Source: Tribonema minus
Lineage: Eukaryota; Sar; Xanthophyceae; Tribonematales; Tribonemataceae
DNA length: 64,000 bases
Direction of reading: 5' to 3'
NCBI GenBank assembly: GCA_017506865.1
Contig: JAFCMP010000074.1
Coordinates: 186,001 to 250,000 of the forward strand
Part shown: in pieces, positions 1 through 12,112 of the stretch
How positions within the stretch are numbered: the stretch's first letter is position 1
Layout of the letters: every line of letters begins with the position of its first letter
Notes under the pieces: generated by a model
Told to the model about the DNA's origin: nothing
What the model saw: the letters and a program-made list of their open reading frames with translations, nothing else
The model's database searches: none
Made by a program: the position numbers and the translations under genes

Positions 1-3000
1 ACTGCACGCAATTGATTGCCCTAATGGCAATTGAACACCAGGGTGTGCAAATGTCTGTTTCACAATCATGCCTAGTGCTGGTGTTTAGCCATGCTTGCAC
101 AACAGCTTGGCATCGCGACAGGTGTACTTTGGTGACAGCCTAACCTCTGAAATATGCAAAGTGCCTACCTGTGTTGTCTTTCCACAGCCTGTCTCGCCGG
201 ATATGACCACCACCTGGGCAGGAGGAACACAAATAGCAACATGATGTATGAATGTAAGTCGAGAGATGATGAGTATGAATGAATGTGGAGAGATGCGGCA
301 ATAGTGTGGCATGCAGGCATGCACATGCACGCGCTTCACTTTGTGCACGATGATTATGGTGAAGTTAATATTTGCATCCATCACACGAGCGGGTACCGCC
401 AGGCTGAAGCCAGGCATAACGAGCAAGCGAGGAGCAAACGTGAGCTAATGCGAGTGTACTGACGCAGTTACACTAGCACAAAATGAAACACGTATGACAT
501 CGAAGTTACATGTATCAGAAGGGGTACAATAATGCTCAATGCACAGGTAGATGGGCACCACAGGTGTGCTACAGGGCAGCGTTTGTGAAATCCTATGCCG
601 TTATGCGCTGATGGCTTCAAGGCTTATCGACTTGCCATACAGGCGGTCATGCATCACGCAACAGGACTGGCGCACATGCAAGAGAGATGCGCAATTACAG
701 AGCGAAGACATGTGGCGCCAGAATATCCTGCAAGGGTTGAAAGTTCTTGTGAATAAGAAAAGAGCCTTACAGTCTGTGTCTTGTATGCGAGTCCTGCAGC
801 AGCAGCAACGGCAGAACAAGACGTACCTGATTCTGAGAGATGGCCTTGACAATGCCATCTGCCATCTGGTACGCCGGCAGCTGCTCGCGCTTGGCTTGCA
901 TCACTCTGGCAGGCAGGGGGACGCGGCGATAGAGCATGGCGTCAAGGACGTGGTGGCGAGGCACCATGCATTTCCGCAATGAGGAAATCAATGAGCCATG
1001 CATTGCACTGCTCCTGGTCAGTGGCATCTCAACAGCTGAACCTACGGCGGGCACTGGCGGCCTGGACACGTCCTGATGTGACGACACAGACTTGCAGTTG
1101 TTCAGTGAACTTGCAGACGCAGCAGAGGTTGCACTTGATGCTGGTTGCGTTGAAATTGCTGAGAACTGCACAGCACAATCAGGCTGTGCCAGACTAAATC
1201 TCACTGATTATCAATCGGCATCATCATCTAGCATACATGAACCCATTGTCTGCTGCGCCAGTAAATATTGATTGCATGCGCTCCAGCGATCGACTTCTCT
1301 TCTGCAAGCGTTCATATGCCATGTTCAAGCAGAAATGGTCAGCCCCACGAGTGATTTACCACACTTTGGCATCACCGTGGTCAGTCCATCATCAAAGGTA
1401 CAGTGGTGGACTTGCCTGTACTCATATGTACCCTGCGCACGTGCCAGCTCATCCCGCAGGCTCTGGCTCACAAGGCGCTCCCTGTCGCTAAGAGGCCCAT
1501 CACGCACCACCCCCTCCGTGCCAGATTTTGATTGGTCTGGAGGCTGGCTGGGGGCTTGCTGATTGGCTGATGGCTTGGAGGACAGGGCTGCTGTTTCGTT
1601 GGCGACCAGCCAGGGCTGCTGCTGCGTGGTGTCAGCGAGCAGCTGCGGGCACAGCAGAGAAGTGGCGGTCGCTGCGTGAGCAAAGCAACGAGCATCTGCA
1701 CAGCACTCAGCATCGGTGATGATGATAACCCATTCACGACATGCCTTACAGTTAACCTAGGTGGCATCAGACTCCGCCAAATTCATCACAGATATGCTTG
1801 TACATGCATTGATGACTTGTACACCATGCTAGGTCCTCCCAACAGCGCCACACCCCACGAATCAAGTGCACAAGAAGCCCACATATAGCACTCCGCAACA
1901 GCTCATGCAAGCAACTGTCATCGACAAACACGTATTACGATCATCTTGAACGCCTCACCTGAGCAATGTCTGCGAGGTGTGGTGCAGGCTTTGCATCCAG
2001 CTGAACAGTGAGAGAGGCTGCAGACTGCGCGCCCGCAGCGCCGCCTGTCTCTGCAGTGGTGGAGGCCAGATGGAGCTGCGCCATGCTTGCTGGCAGCAGG
2101 GCAGGTGGCGGCGAAACCTGTGACAGCGGCAGTTCACAAAGCAGTTAATGTGTGTGTGTGTGTGTGTGTGTGTGTGTCGGTTGTTGTGCGATGAACACCG
2201 AACACATGGTGTGCCATTCTATAATATACACTCCTTGACGCGATGCACAAGCGAGTGGAGCATCACAATGAGCTGCAGCACGCATCTTCTCTGGCACCAA
2301 AACATTGCGAGAAAGTGGTGCAAAACACATTCACTGTGCCTTCCATACACTGCATGCGCAGTCAATACGATAGGCGTACCCCTTTTGTGACACGAGCTGC
2401 TGTGCGTCTGCCTGACAGCGAGGCCTGACGCGCTCCTGCGTGTCTTACCTGCTTGGGCTCATCTGCGACGCGCTTCTGTCTGCTGCCCCTCTTGCCGCCC
2501 CCCTCAGGTGCGGTCTGGCCACTGGGGGGTCTGCCGCTGTCGCCGCTCTGGCTGTCTCGCTTGCCCTTGCTGCCGCCTTGCTCGGGCTGTGTGAAAGGAG
2601 TTTGGAACGGCATGTATTAATTCATTGCGGCTTGCTTACAAAACAGGTCCAACAGTGTTGGCCACCTTCTTGCAAACCAACTGCCAATCGCTCGGGCTGT
2701 GCGAAAGAGAATTTAGAACGGCAAGTGTTAATTGAATGCGGCAGATTCTGCTAGTTATCTACAACCCAAGTTCGAACAATGCTGACCACCTTACTGCAAT
2801 CCAACTGCCCAGGCATTGCTACTTTATGGGTGCTTTGCATACCATGCAGTCAACGTGGAACACCAAATTCAGCGCAACGGTTGACCATTGGTTGAGTGAC
2901 TCATGCTACAAAGAGAGGTTCATACTCCAAAACTGTAGCACAGGCAGGCATGTCCTGAGCACTGCTGCAGCAACTCATCCCTTTTGCACCTGCACTCAAC

Positions 3001-6000
3001 AAACAAGATTAATGCATCGTAACATGGCATCATTACCTTTTGCGTGGGCTGCTCTTCAGGCGCGTCATCGACTGCAGTCGGAGCAGCAGCACCATCTTCA
3101 TCCTGCGCAGTTGCTGCCTCAGCCTGTTCTGGCACCGCTGCCTGCAAAGACAAGGCAACGTTGTTTCAGGCCAACGTTGCTTCAGGCCACGTTGAAAGCG
3201 GCGGCCCTCGCACTGGGCACAACGTGACACATAACGCCAAAAGCTGCCCGCCCTTCGTAGTCTTGTCGCTGTGCAGCACAGGACATCGTCATAAATGCAT
3301 CAACCTCTTGCACTGACAGTCACGTGGCACAGGTGATGTGGCACGCCACCAACAGCCTACCCGACTGCGAAAGCCGCAGCCATGACAACTTTTGCAAGCG
3401 GCAGAGTCAAACCTTTTGCCCGCGCCCTGAGAGTTACTGCTTATTTCTGCAAACCTTTTGCCCGCGCCCTGAGAGTCACTGCTTATTTCTGCAACAAACA
3501 ATTGTCGACAGTAATCGAGTTCATGTCACACTCTTGACCTTAAAAAGACCGTATTGCCGTACACAAGCCGCAAACACATGACATCCACATTTGCAAACGC
3601 CTCATATGCGTCATGCGCCGCATTACCAATTGCAATCGGAAACACCCACGCACCGCTGTCGTGCGCCCCTCATGCATCATACGCCGCATCACCGATTGCA
3701 ATCGCAATCGCAATCGCAAACACCCACGCACACGCACCATTGTAGTGTGCCCCCTCTCGCGCTCCTCCGCCTCGTGCAGGAACTGCGCGCGAATCGGCGC
3801 GGCGCTCTCCTGCAGGAAGGACACCAGCTCGAACACCATGGGCTCGCCGCGGCCGCTCTACAATTTGACATCAAACACGGGGGTGCAGTGAGGTCAGCTC
3901 GGTGTGTTGAAGCAGTGAGGTCAGCTCTGCGTGTTGAAGCAGTGAGGTCAGCTCTGCGTATTGAAGCAGTGAGGCCAGCTCAGCGTGTAGAAGCGTCTTT
4001 GGCTTGGTGCACATTGCGCTCCTCGTCTCAGGCGGCGACTGGTAGCTGTTTGACAGGCAGCAGCGCTCTGCAAAGACTGGAAGTGCATGGCTGAGCGCGC
4101 AGGGATTTCGCACGCCACGCAGGCTTGTGACCTGCACACGCCTGCGCCAAGCCCCTGATGATGTATTTGTCAGGTTGAGCACGTTGCTTGGCCGTGTGCC
4201 AAAAACTGACTGGACGCAGTGTGGTCCTGAGGGTGCCTGAGGACTGCTATTGAATGCTGCAGACACGCTTGGAGTCGATCAATAGAGGTGTCACTGCGCA
4301 AAGGACAACACCAATTAGACTTAGGATAATTGTGACGTATGCTCACCAGTTCATTGGCCTTCCGCGCTATGCCGACCATCAGCGCTCGCGCCAGACCGGG
4401 GGGCAGGCCTTCACCCCGCACAAGCACCTGCACAAGGGCAGTGCAGCACAAAGATCAAATGGAGCTCACACCTGATTTTTTCAGGATGCCGTTGCTGCTG
4501 CTGCTGAAAAACAGGAACATGCAGAGTACACATGTATACTTCTGCCTCAAAGTATGCCAGTCACAATCTGTGTGCAGCAAGAATTTCACGACACGGCACT
4601 TGCAGCCATCGTAACCATGTCATTATACTGCCAAGACGGGCTCACAACGCATGAAAATAAAACCTAGTATTTTCTGCAAAGTTCACAGCATGAGGTGCCA
4701 TAAGAAAAGCAAGGCCAGGTCAAATGTGAATGCTGCAAAGCACTGGAAACATCGAGCACACGACAGTCGACATTTAGGATGGCACCCACAAGCAGTGCCT
4801 GCCCAACGTTAAGCACTCGCTTGGTCACTTGACTTCAGTTCAGGAACAAGATATATATTCGCTCCGAGTAGCTTTATGTGTAGACGGGCACTGCTGACGC
4901 AAGCGGACATCAACTGATCAGAGGCACTTCACAGGGGCGAAAACGCGCTCCTGCGCCACTCCATGCATCAGAGTACAGTCTATGAACACAGACGGTACAT
5001 AATAAGTGCTTACCAGTGGCGCTTGCTTCGGGTACGGCACGTAGTTCCACATGCGCGCCATCGGGCTGCGCCCCCCGCCCAGAGGGGGAAACAGAACCGT
5101 CAGCTGGACCTCACAGGCGGGGGCCACCGCCTGAGCGCGGCTGTCGCTGCTCGCTGCTGCCGCCAGCGCGGCGTCCAGCTTGGAGCTGAGCTCCAGCTCG
5201 ATGGTGAGCTCGTAGCGGCGCGAGTGCACGCGCTTGAAGCGCTCCGCGTAGATGGCCTCCAGCGCCGTGCGCTGCGACGAAGGCACACGTTGGTAAGAGT
5301 GGAGGTATCTTATTGCATGACAGCAGGACCCTAACCCTAACCCTAACCCTGACCCAGCGCCGTACACTGCGGCGGGAGGCGCGTGGGACAGGGTGCAGAG
5401 TTTCGGATCTTGCAGAACCATTCGTTGCGGCGAAGGTGCGCGCGGGACAGGGAGTGCGCCGCTTGGAAAATTGTAGGACTGTGGGGTTCTAATTGCGGAA
5501 CGGCAGGAAATGCAGCGTCACGGTGATAACGGGAGCAACAACTGGTGCGGTCCCTTGTCTGATATACTACACTCGCATCACATCTACTTGGTTGCTCGTG
5601 ATGTTGTCCGCCCCGCACCCGGGCTCATGGCAGCGAACATAGAGTCCTGGTGATCCATCATTGATGAATGAGGGATCTGCTTACTCACGATCTCATTTCA
5701 TCAACTCAGCGCAGAGTAAATGATTGCCAGGGTGGACGGAACGTTCAAGGATTCTCTTGTCGTATACCATATCCATGCCAGCCCATCAAACTCAAACATA
5801 AAACCTTGTGAAATTTTGGGACCGACACAAAGTCACCTCACCTCTTCTGCCATCACTTCCTTCTCTGACGCTGCCCCTTCACCATAGTCCTTTTCTTGCA
5901 GATCCTGCTGCTCAGCGGCACCCTCGAGCGCGCTCTGCAGAGAACAGGGCAAACTGTCAGCCAACAGTACTTCTGATGACGGAGCACAAGCCATGCACTT

Positions 6001-9000
6001 GAACTGACAGGTGGTGCTGCCAAATCTGTGATAGTGTGATATGTATTGCAGGTCATGATGTGCAATTCAGTACTGCGTTCCAATGTCTTTCCACATTGCA
6101 AACAGTGTCTTGTGAAAGTAGGCCTGCCAAGTGCGCAAGTGCTCAGCTCCCAGACAAGCCGCGTACTTTACGTCTGTAGAGTGATGCATGTGGGTTGATC
6201 GCATCGACTCGCACGGCAACACACAGCAAGTCACTTGAAGGAACTCCATGCCGTCAGCATGCAAAAATTGCACACGAAGGCCTGAAACTCGCCAAGTCAT
6301 TGGTTGAATGAAGGCGTCGGCGTCAATGCTTGTTTGCTGGCAGAATGCCTCGAGACACATTGTGGGTGCAACGCAGTAACGCCAAGATGCGAAATGGCTG
6401 CATATGACGCAAGGCTGGCTGCACATATTGTGACACCAGCAGCACCAGCAACTTCGGCTGCTGGGCGTGAGTGCATCACCTACTGGCCTGATTTAACTGA
6501 TGCGTGCTTTTGGTTGAAGATGAGATGAACGTGCTGCCGTGACCGATGTATCCGATACAGTAATGCTTGGCAATGGATGATGTTTGTTAGGAGAGGTGGC
6601 ACACCAATCGTGTGCCTGCCACCAAGGGGCCAACACAACATTGAGTGGTCACCAGCAGCACATCAGACAAGTGTGAGCAGGGCGCTCTCACAATAAGCTA
6701 GCCATCTTTACCTCAAATAAAAAATACTGGTGGCTTCTATTGCGATCAGAATGACAAAGATGCCGACAACAGCGATACGATACCCTCAGAGTACTTATTT
6801 ATGTGATGGTGGCTTCTATTTTTCAAAAAGCGACAATAACGCCGCTACATACAGCAACAGCAATACGATACCCTGAAATACAGGTTAAGTCACGAACCTG
6901 CACCAAGTGTGTGAGGGCGGCGGCCAGCGTGTCATCAGCAGTGGCGGAGGGGGGTTTGGGGGAGCCCCTGGACTCTCGTGGGCCCTTGCGCAGTGCCGCT
7001 TCCGCCTCCGACTGCAACATCAAAATACAAGCCAGGAAGACGTTGTGAGAGAAGTTGAACATTCAAAAGCAGCAAAGTAGTGGCCTGATAACCCTGAGCG
7101 GTGCTGGTATATGGTTGAACTACCATCGTGTGCCTGCTTCTTTTGACTCCATACGACCTATCAACGCCAAGAAGTGAGGCCTCAGAGCTGGCGAAATGTC
7201 GACAGCTGCTGATGTAACGCCAGTGCTGCGGCAGGACCTTCACGAAAGCGCATGATAACGCAAAATGTTGAACCATCAGCAACCCCATCATTATCGCTAA
7301 TGCAATGCGACAAGCAGCAGGTACTGACCTGGATAAACCCCATCCGCACAAGCTGCAGCAGAGCGCTGTCACGCGCCCAGTCGGCCTTGCTGACCACCTC
7401 CAAACTGCCTGCCGCATCCGGTCTGACACACATGTGAGAGACGATGGCAGCAGCACATTCTCAAGCCACTGGTGGAAGCCGGAAGCCACATGTACATGCA
7501 TATATCGGCAGATGCAAGGGCGTTACGAAGGCGTTGCATCATCGGCAACGCTTGCGATGGCTTCGGCGTTGCTTGACAGTACCGTATTATCTATAATTAA
7601 GCCCATGGGGCGAGTTTTTCATGAGTTTCCGAGCCCTCATAAAATGGCGCCCCACCCTTAATTTTCGCTCATATAAATGTGCCCCCCCCCTTTATGCTCA
7701 CATGCATACGCAGCATGTACCCTCTGCGTACGTGTACTATGCACACTCAGTGACTCATGCTACATCACCACATTATTTGTGCGCCTGCATGCGCTGTCAG
7801 CAGCGTGCAGAGCAGACAGAGAGGCAGCTAACAATGTAGCCAAACCCACAAAAATGCCCGGAAGGCAGCAGCTGCCTATCCGAAAGTTGAACTGGTTTCA
7901 GGAGCGGCGTAGAAGCATGCTGGCACCTCATGATGGTGTTAGATGAGCTAAAATGGCTCAAACGTTAATGCACCCCACCCTTTGTTTCTCCAAATATTAA
8001 TGGCGCCCCACCCCCCTTTTTTTGCTCTCATAAAAAACTCGCCCCATGGGCTTAATTATAGATAATACGGTATCGCATGTGGCAGCAACCGCTGCTCTTG
8101 AAGCATGTGTGATACCGTCTTTTTGTAGAACACAACGCCCTGACCAGAAGGGGCGCTGCGGTTGTCGTCTCTATCTCACACTTTGCTCTGCCTCCTACCC
8201 TACTGCGCTCGACCAGATTGAGTAGAGGCGATCAAATGCATCAACTTGAAGTAATGCAGCGCTGCAATACAATTCACATCTGCACGTGCTGCAAAGCAAG
8301 ACGCGCTTGGGCACACACATGAAAAAACTGCTGCAGCAGCGCGTACTGTCAAAGGCATCAGGCACTCTCTGACCGACACCAGAAGCGCGTGAACCGAAAT
8401 GCGCACCCCACTCACGTCTGTGAGCCTAGGGCGGAGGCGGCAAGCGCCGATGCGTCGCCAGATGTTCTGTTGGCATTGGAGCCTGCACACAGCGGATGGC
8501 GCAAGAGGGCAGGTAGCAACAGCACAGGTTCGCAATTTTAGCCATTGTGTGCGCAAGTGCTGACATGCGCCAAGACAATATGATGGTTTGTTGGAGAGTG
8601 CTGAGAAGGAAAAGAGCAGCCAACAAAGGCCAATGAGACAACAATGGTTGGTCGGTCGTTGGCGTTGGAGCCTGCTCACAGCGGGTGGCGCGAAGAGAGC
8701 GCAAGTTCAAAACTCTAGCAGTCGTGGGGGCGAGTGCTGACGTGCGCCAAGATAGTGTGGTGTGTTGAGGAGTGCTGGGAAGGCAAAGAGCACCCGACAG
8801 AGGCCAGTGAACTGACTATGGTCGGTCGGCGCTGACACAATGTTGTTTGCAGATGTGAGACAAGAGCTGAGCTGATTTTGCAGAGCTTCTTGATGTCACG
8901 TCGTGACACATAGCGATGGGAATAGATGGAATCGCTGTGAGGCACCCTCGAAGATGTGCATCTGCATGAGCAGACAAGCTATTATTGCAATGTATGATTG

Positions 9001-12000
9001 TTGACCAGGCATCAATGTGATGCCATCGAGTGCCAAGAGTCAAATCGGATCTTACACAGAAATGCCACGGTTGTGACATTGCAGCATAGCGAGCTTTGGC
9101 TGGAAATTCTCATATGATTAAGCTGTTGTATTTTCCACAATGTAGCTTTGTCGAAGCATACGCAAGCCACACGTCAGTGCTGTCCCGGTGCACTGACCTC
9201 GTTTGAAGCCCTCTTTGAGCACTGACTCAGGCAAATGCAGGCACAGGTAGTCCAATGCCTGCCCCAAGTCATCTCCTCCTGGTATGACAAGAAGTGATGA
9301 GCATGATGCCTAGATCAGTGACTGCAGCACATATGCACCAACTGCGTATCTTGTCACTGCCGTTGCAGCGGCATTCTACTGTGGAACACTGCTTGACTGC
9401 TGATCAGCGCTATGTTCAGGATGCACTTTCCATCTGCTTTCAGAAGGTTTTGCAATCAGATTTGAGGAAATCTTGCAATCAACTTTCAGGAGATCTTGCT
9501 ATCAGGTTCCAGGATGTCATTTGATCACGTCTACATGACCGCCTTTTTCCAAGAAGGAAAATGTGACAAGCAGCAGATTTCATGATGCCCTTTCCACCCG
9601 GTTCAAGCGACCTTGCAACCACATTTCAGGAAATCTTGCAATCAAAGTTCAGGAGACCTTGCAATCAGGTTCCAGGATGTTGTTAAACCAGACTTTGTGG
9701 CCACGCTTTCAAGGCAGTTGAAGAAATACACAATCACAGATACAGCACATTCAGCGCCTAGTGTTGGAGATAGTGGCGTATTTGACGTTTAAAACCCAGC
9801 TTCCAAACAATATTGGCACAATGGACGGAGCGGGTTGCAAATGCTGACCACAACTTCACTAATGCTGAGAAGACTCCCACCTCAGGGTCCTCCCTGACAT
9901 CACTCGCTTTCATATCTCATTCAAAACTAGCCCAACTGTGCATGACTGCTGCTGCAAAAGTTTGAAAGAGATCCAACATTAGCAATTCTGCCCTTGACGC
10001 TTTCATTGTAATTTACTGGAAGTATGACCAAGGAGACAACGACATGTGAGCCAGGCCATTGAAGTATCATGGAATACCGAAGTTGTGGAATCACAGTGTC
10101 TGACATGAGTTCACCTGGTCTTGACAGCTTCTTCTCTTGTGCTCAGTCATTGAAGGAGTGGCCATAAAGCGTGCTACATACGTGCTATACGAAGCATGCA
10201 CGCAAAACCATAGGCCTGCATCAAGTTGCCAGGTGCAGACATCATTGTGCCCACTACTGTACACTTTGTGCAAGCAGCATATTTCTGACATTATTTCAGC
10301 AGCGTGCCTCACCGGTGGCTGCCAGTGCCGTCATGGCATCCGCATCTGAGAAACTGAGCCGCTGCGTCAGGTACTTGACGAAGGTGCTGTTGAGCTCCTT
10401 GCTCTCCTGCTGCTGCTGATCCTCCTCCCCTTCGTCGCTATCGGAATCTCCAGATTCGTCATCGCCGCTGTTCTCATCTGCGACCTCTGTCATCGTCGCT
10501 TCAGCTGATCTCAAGCTGGACTCCGCGTCTGTTGGAAGCCGATGGCATTGCAGACACAGGGTCATTGGGGTGCTGCAAATCTGCAGCGAGTATGAGGTTG
10601 AGCCATGCCACATATCCGACTGCCAGTACCGTGCAGGCGGCACAAAGCACCATACATGCTGACACCATGCATACATGGGTTGGCTGAACTGAGACTTTTA
10701 CAAGAAGGTTGGCCCAAAGAGAGATGAGTAATGTGCTGTCAATGTAACACCATACATGCTGACATGGGTGGCTCATCATGCATACATAGGGTTGGCCGAA
10801 CCGCAACTCTTACAAACGAGATGGGCCCAAACAACAGGGACCTGAGTATTGTGCTGTCAGTGTCAGGAGGGTTTGCTGTCTCGGTGTTCCATCTGCATCC
10901 TCAAAGGTGCGATTGCTCTTCACGCTACAACTGCCACTATTCATTGCTGGCACCCTTAACCCGGTGCAACGGCAGCTGACTGCAAAGCGCCCCTCCCACA
11001 AACATCGACGCCACCTACCCGGCAAACAACTGGTGCTTACATCACCAGCAATGGGAAGTATGCGCCGATGGCACAACGGCACATCAACCTCATTGAGAAT
11101 TAAGCAGTCCCACGTGCCTGCCTCAAGTCGCTGTGCGCATGTCGAGAAGCCTGCACTATTCTTGTCAACAACAGCGCCACCATGCATGCAAGTGCCGAAC
11201 ATACATACATACCTAGTTGCTGCAGCAACTGGTACACCCCGGCCCACTCATCCTCAGGTATGTATATTTCCTCCAGCACAGACAGGTCGATGCCCTTGAG
11301 CACTGCTGCGGACTGCCCTGAGGCTGCCGCGCTCACACCGCCGCCGGGCCCGGCTGCTGCTAGCCTCGCAGCCACCTGCTACACAGCGTCAATTGCAACA
11401 TGCACATGGTACAGAAGAGCGTCACATGAGCTGGTAAACATTCATAAAGCATGTAACCGTACGTCACGAGGCCACTGGTAGCAGAAGGTGGATGTACGTG
11501 ATCTAACGACTGCAGCTTGGTGGCCTGATGATGGTGTGATGGCACTGCGCCAGGCAACAGTGGCTAGCAGGCACATGGCCATCTGGAGGTCGTTTAGGAC
11601 ACCACGCACACCGAAGGGTCCAGCGAAACACGCCCACACTGCGGCGATTGTGGTTTCCCAGAAATAGGTGCAGCACAGGTGTGGTGTGTGTGTGCATCAA
11701 ACGCTCGTGCTCGCAGGCATGCTTCTGAAGGTGCTGCATGAGCAAAGGCCTTCTCCGTGCGCGCTGCTCAGCGCTGCGACTGCCGCCAGCATGCTGCACT
11801 TGTCAGCTAGCGCTCTACACAGTTGCAATATGGGCTGGCGTGCCACCCCCCCCCGGCACTTGCGCAGCATCGACATCAAAAGGCAAACAGACGCTTCAAT
11901 CTCTGAGCCCTGCTGCTGATGCCATGTAATTAGCGTACCTGCGCTGCAGCAGGAGCACTGTTACGCCTCCGGGCATCGCCCCCCCCGCCGCCGCCTCGGC

Positions 12001-12112
12001 CACCACCACCGCCGCTGCTGCTGCTGCCCCGTCCGCCGCCGCCACGACCGCCGCCGCCGCCGCCGCTCCCCCCATCACTCCCAGCTGTGCCACCCTTCCC
12101 CTTCTTCTTGGC
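1..12112 (-). CDS. DHX29/DHX57-like DExH-box RNA helicase, N-terminal part (runs off left edge)
   Basis: Predicted ATP-dependent RNA helicase of the DHX29/DHX57 and plant DExH4/DExH7 group, enzymes that remodel RNA, in some members on the ribosome. Resolved exons, in transcription order: 12112-11939, 11375-11213, 10504-10313, 9278-9198, 7408-7329, 7011-6898, 5934-5842, 5271-5014, 4427-4347, 3857-3738, 3141-3037, 2586-2449, 2117-1959, 1621-1416, 905-827, 213-169; all phases agree (696 codons). The N-terminus is Lys/Gly-rich, followed by an acidic stretch and the family motif ALDYLCLHLPE. A UBA-like segment is split over two exons (LLQLVRMGF, then SEAEAALRK). An RWD domain lies at residues 300-385 (ALEAIYAERF, VQLTVLFPP), then a pre-helicase linker ending REQLPAYQM, then Walker A GETGCGKTTQ (about 687-696). 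The start codon is unresolved; the first resolved exon opens AKKKGKGG and may follow a tiny first exon. One donor is GC type. DEAH and later helicase motifs lie outside the window. Confidence 0.9.
2149..2177. repeat. (TG)n microsatellite
   Basis: About 14 uninterrupted TG units in a helicase intron, 32 bp from the acceptor side of the exon 2117-1959. This is a simple repeat with no coding content. Confidence 0.95.
2581..2810. repeat. Two-copy tandem duplication spanning a 3' splice site
   Basis: Two diverged copies with a period of about 110 bp, starting at 2581 and 2691 (both open with CTCGGGCTGTG). On the minus strand the first copy contains the acceptor CACACAG and the first exon bases CCCGAG of the helicase exon 2586-2449. 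The second, intronic copy repeats the same acceptor and exon start. Confidence 0.8.
3408..3493. repeat. Two-copy short tandem repeat in helicase intron
   Basis: A unit of about 40 bp reading AAACCTTTTGCCCGCGCCC, then a GAGAGT and CTGCTTATTTCTGC tail, occurs twice in a row with one or two differences. It lies in the intron between exons 3857-3738 and 3141-3037. Confidence 0.75.
3885..3993. repeat. 27-bp minisatellite, four copies
   Basis: Four consecutive units of about 27 bp (GCAGTGAGGTCAGCTC core plus a GTGTTGAA tail) lie 28 bp upstream, in the sense of the minus-strand gene, of helicase exon 3857-3738. A small CAATCG repeat lies nearby at about 3694-3720. Confidence 0.85.
5329..5350. repeat. 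Interstitial telomere-type repeat (CCCTAA)n
   Basis: Three CCCTAA units followed by a diverged CCCTGA unit, within the intron upstream of the RWD exon of the helicase gene. The unit matches the TTAGGG telomere type. It is far too short to be a telomere; it is probably a relic of break repair or a chance expansion. Confidence 0.75.
7580..8072. mobile_element. MITE with about 40-bp terminal inverted repeats and TA target site
   Basis: The ends are inverted repeats: left TACCGTATTATCTATAATTA continuing through AGCCCATGGGGCGAGTTTTT, right its reverse complement, matching over about 40 bp with no mismatch seen. If the outer TA is the duplicated target, the element proper is 7582-8070. The interior has no long reading frame and contains GC-box-like GGCGCCCCACCC segments near both ends. 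It sits in the helicase intron between exons 9278-9198 and 7408-7329. It is non-autonomous; a Tc1/mariner-type origin is suggested only by the TA site. Confidence 0.85.
8470..8834. repeat. Two-copy tandem duplication (about 185 bp)
   Basis: Copies at about 8470-8656 and 8659-8834 share GGAGCCTGC, GTGCTGAC(A/G)TGCGCCAAGA and GGTCGGTCG blocks in the same order, with roughly 20 per cent divergence by eye. It is intronic and non-coding. Confidence 0.8.
9430..9685. repeat. Diverged tandem repeat of CTTGCAATCA units
   Basis: Short units reading CTTGCAATCAG followed by TTTCAGGA or TTCCAGGATG recur at least six times in two blocks (about 9436-9522 and 9610-9680). They lie in the helicase intron between exons 10504-10313 and 9278-9198. 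No gene is seen. Confidence 0.7.
10649..10858. repeat. Two-copy tandem duplication (about 105 bp)
   Basis: Copies begin at 10649 and 10749 with ACCATACATGCTGACA. Both carry GGGTTGGC(T/C)GAAC, a CTTTTACAA or CTCTTACAA block, GGCCCAAA and a TGTGCTGTCA(A/G)TG tail. It lies in a helicase intron. Confidence 0.8.

Noticed and set aside
9430-9685. CRISPR-like regularly spaced repeats
   Set aside because: Units are diverged and lack unique spacers of constant length, and the window is eukaryotic; a plain tandem repeat explains them.
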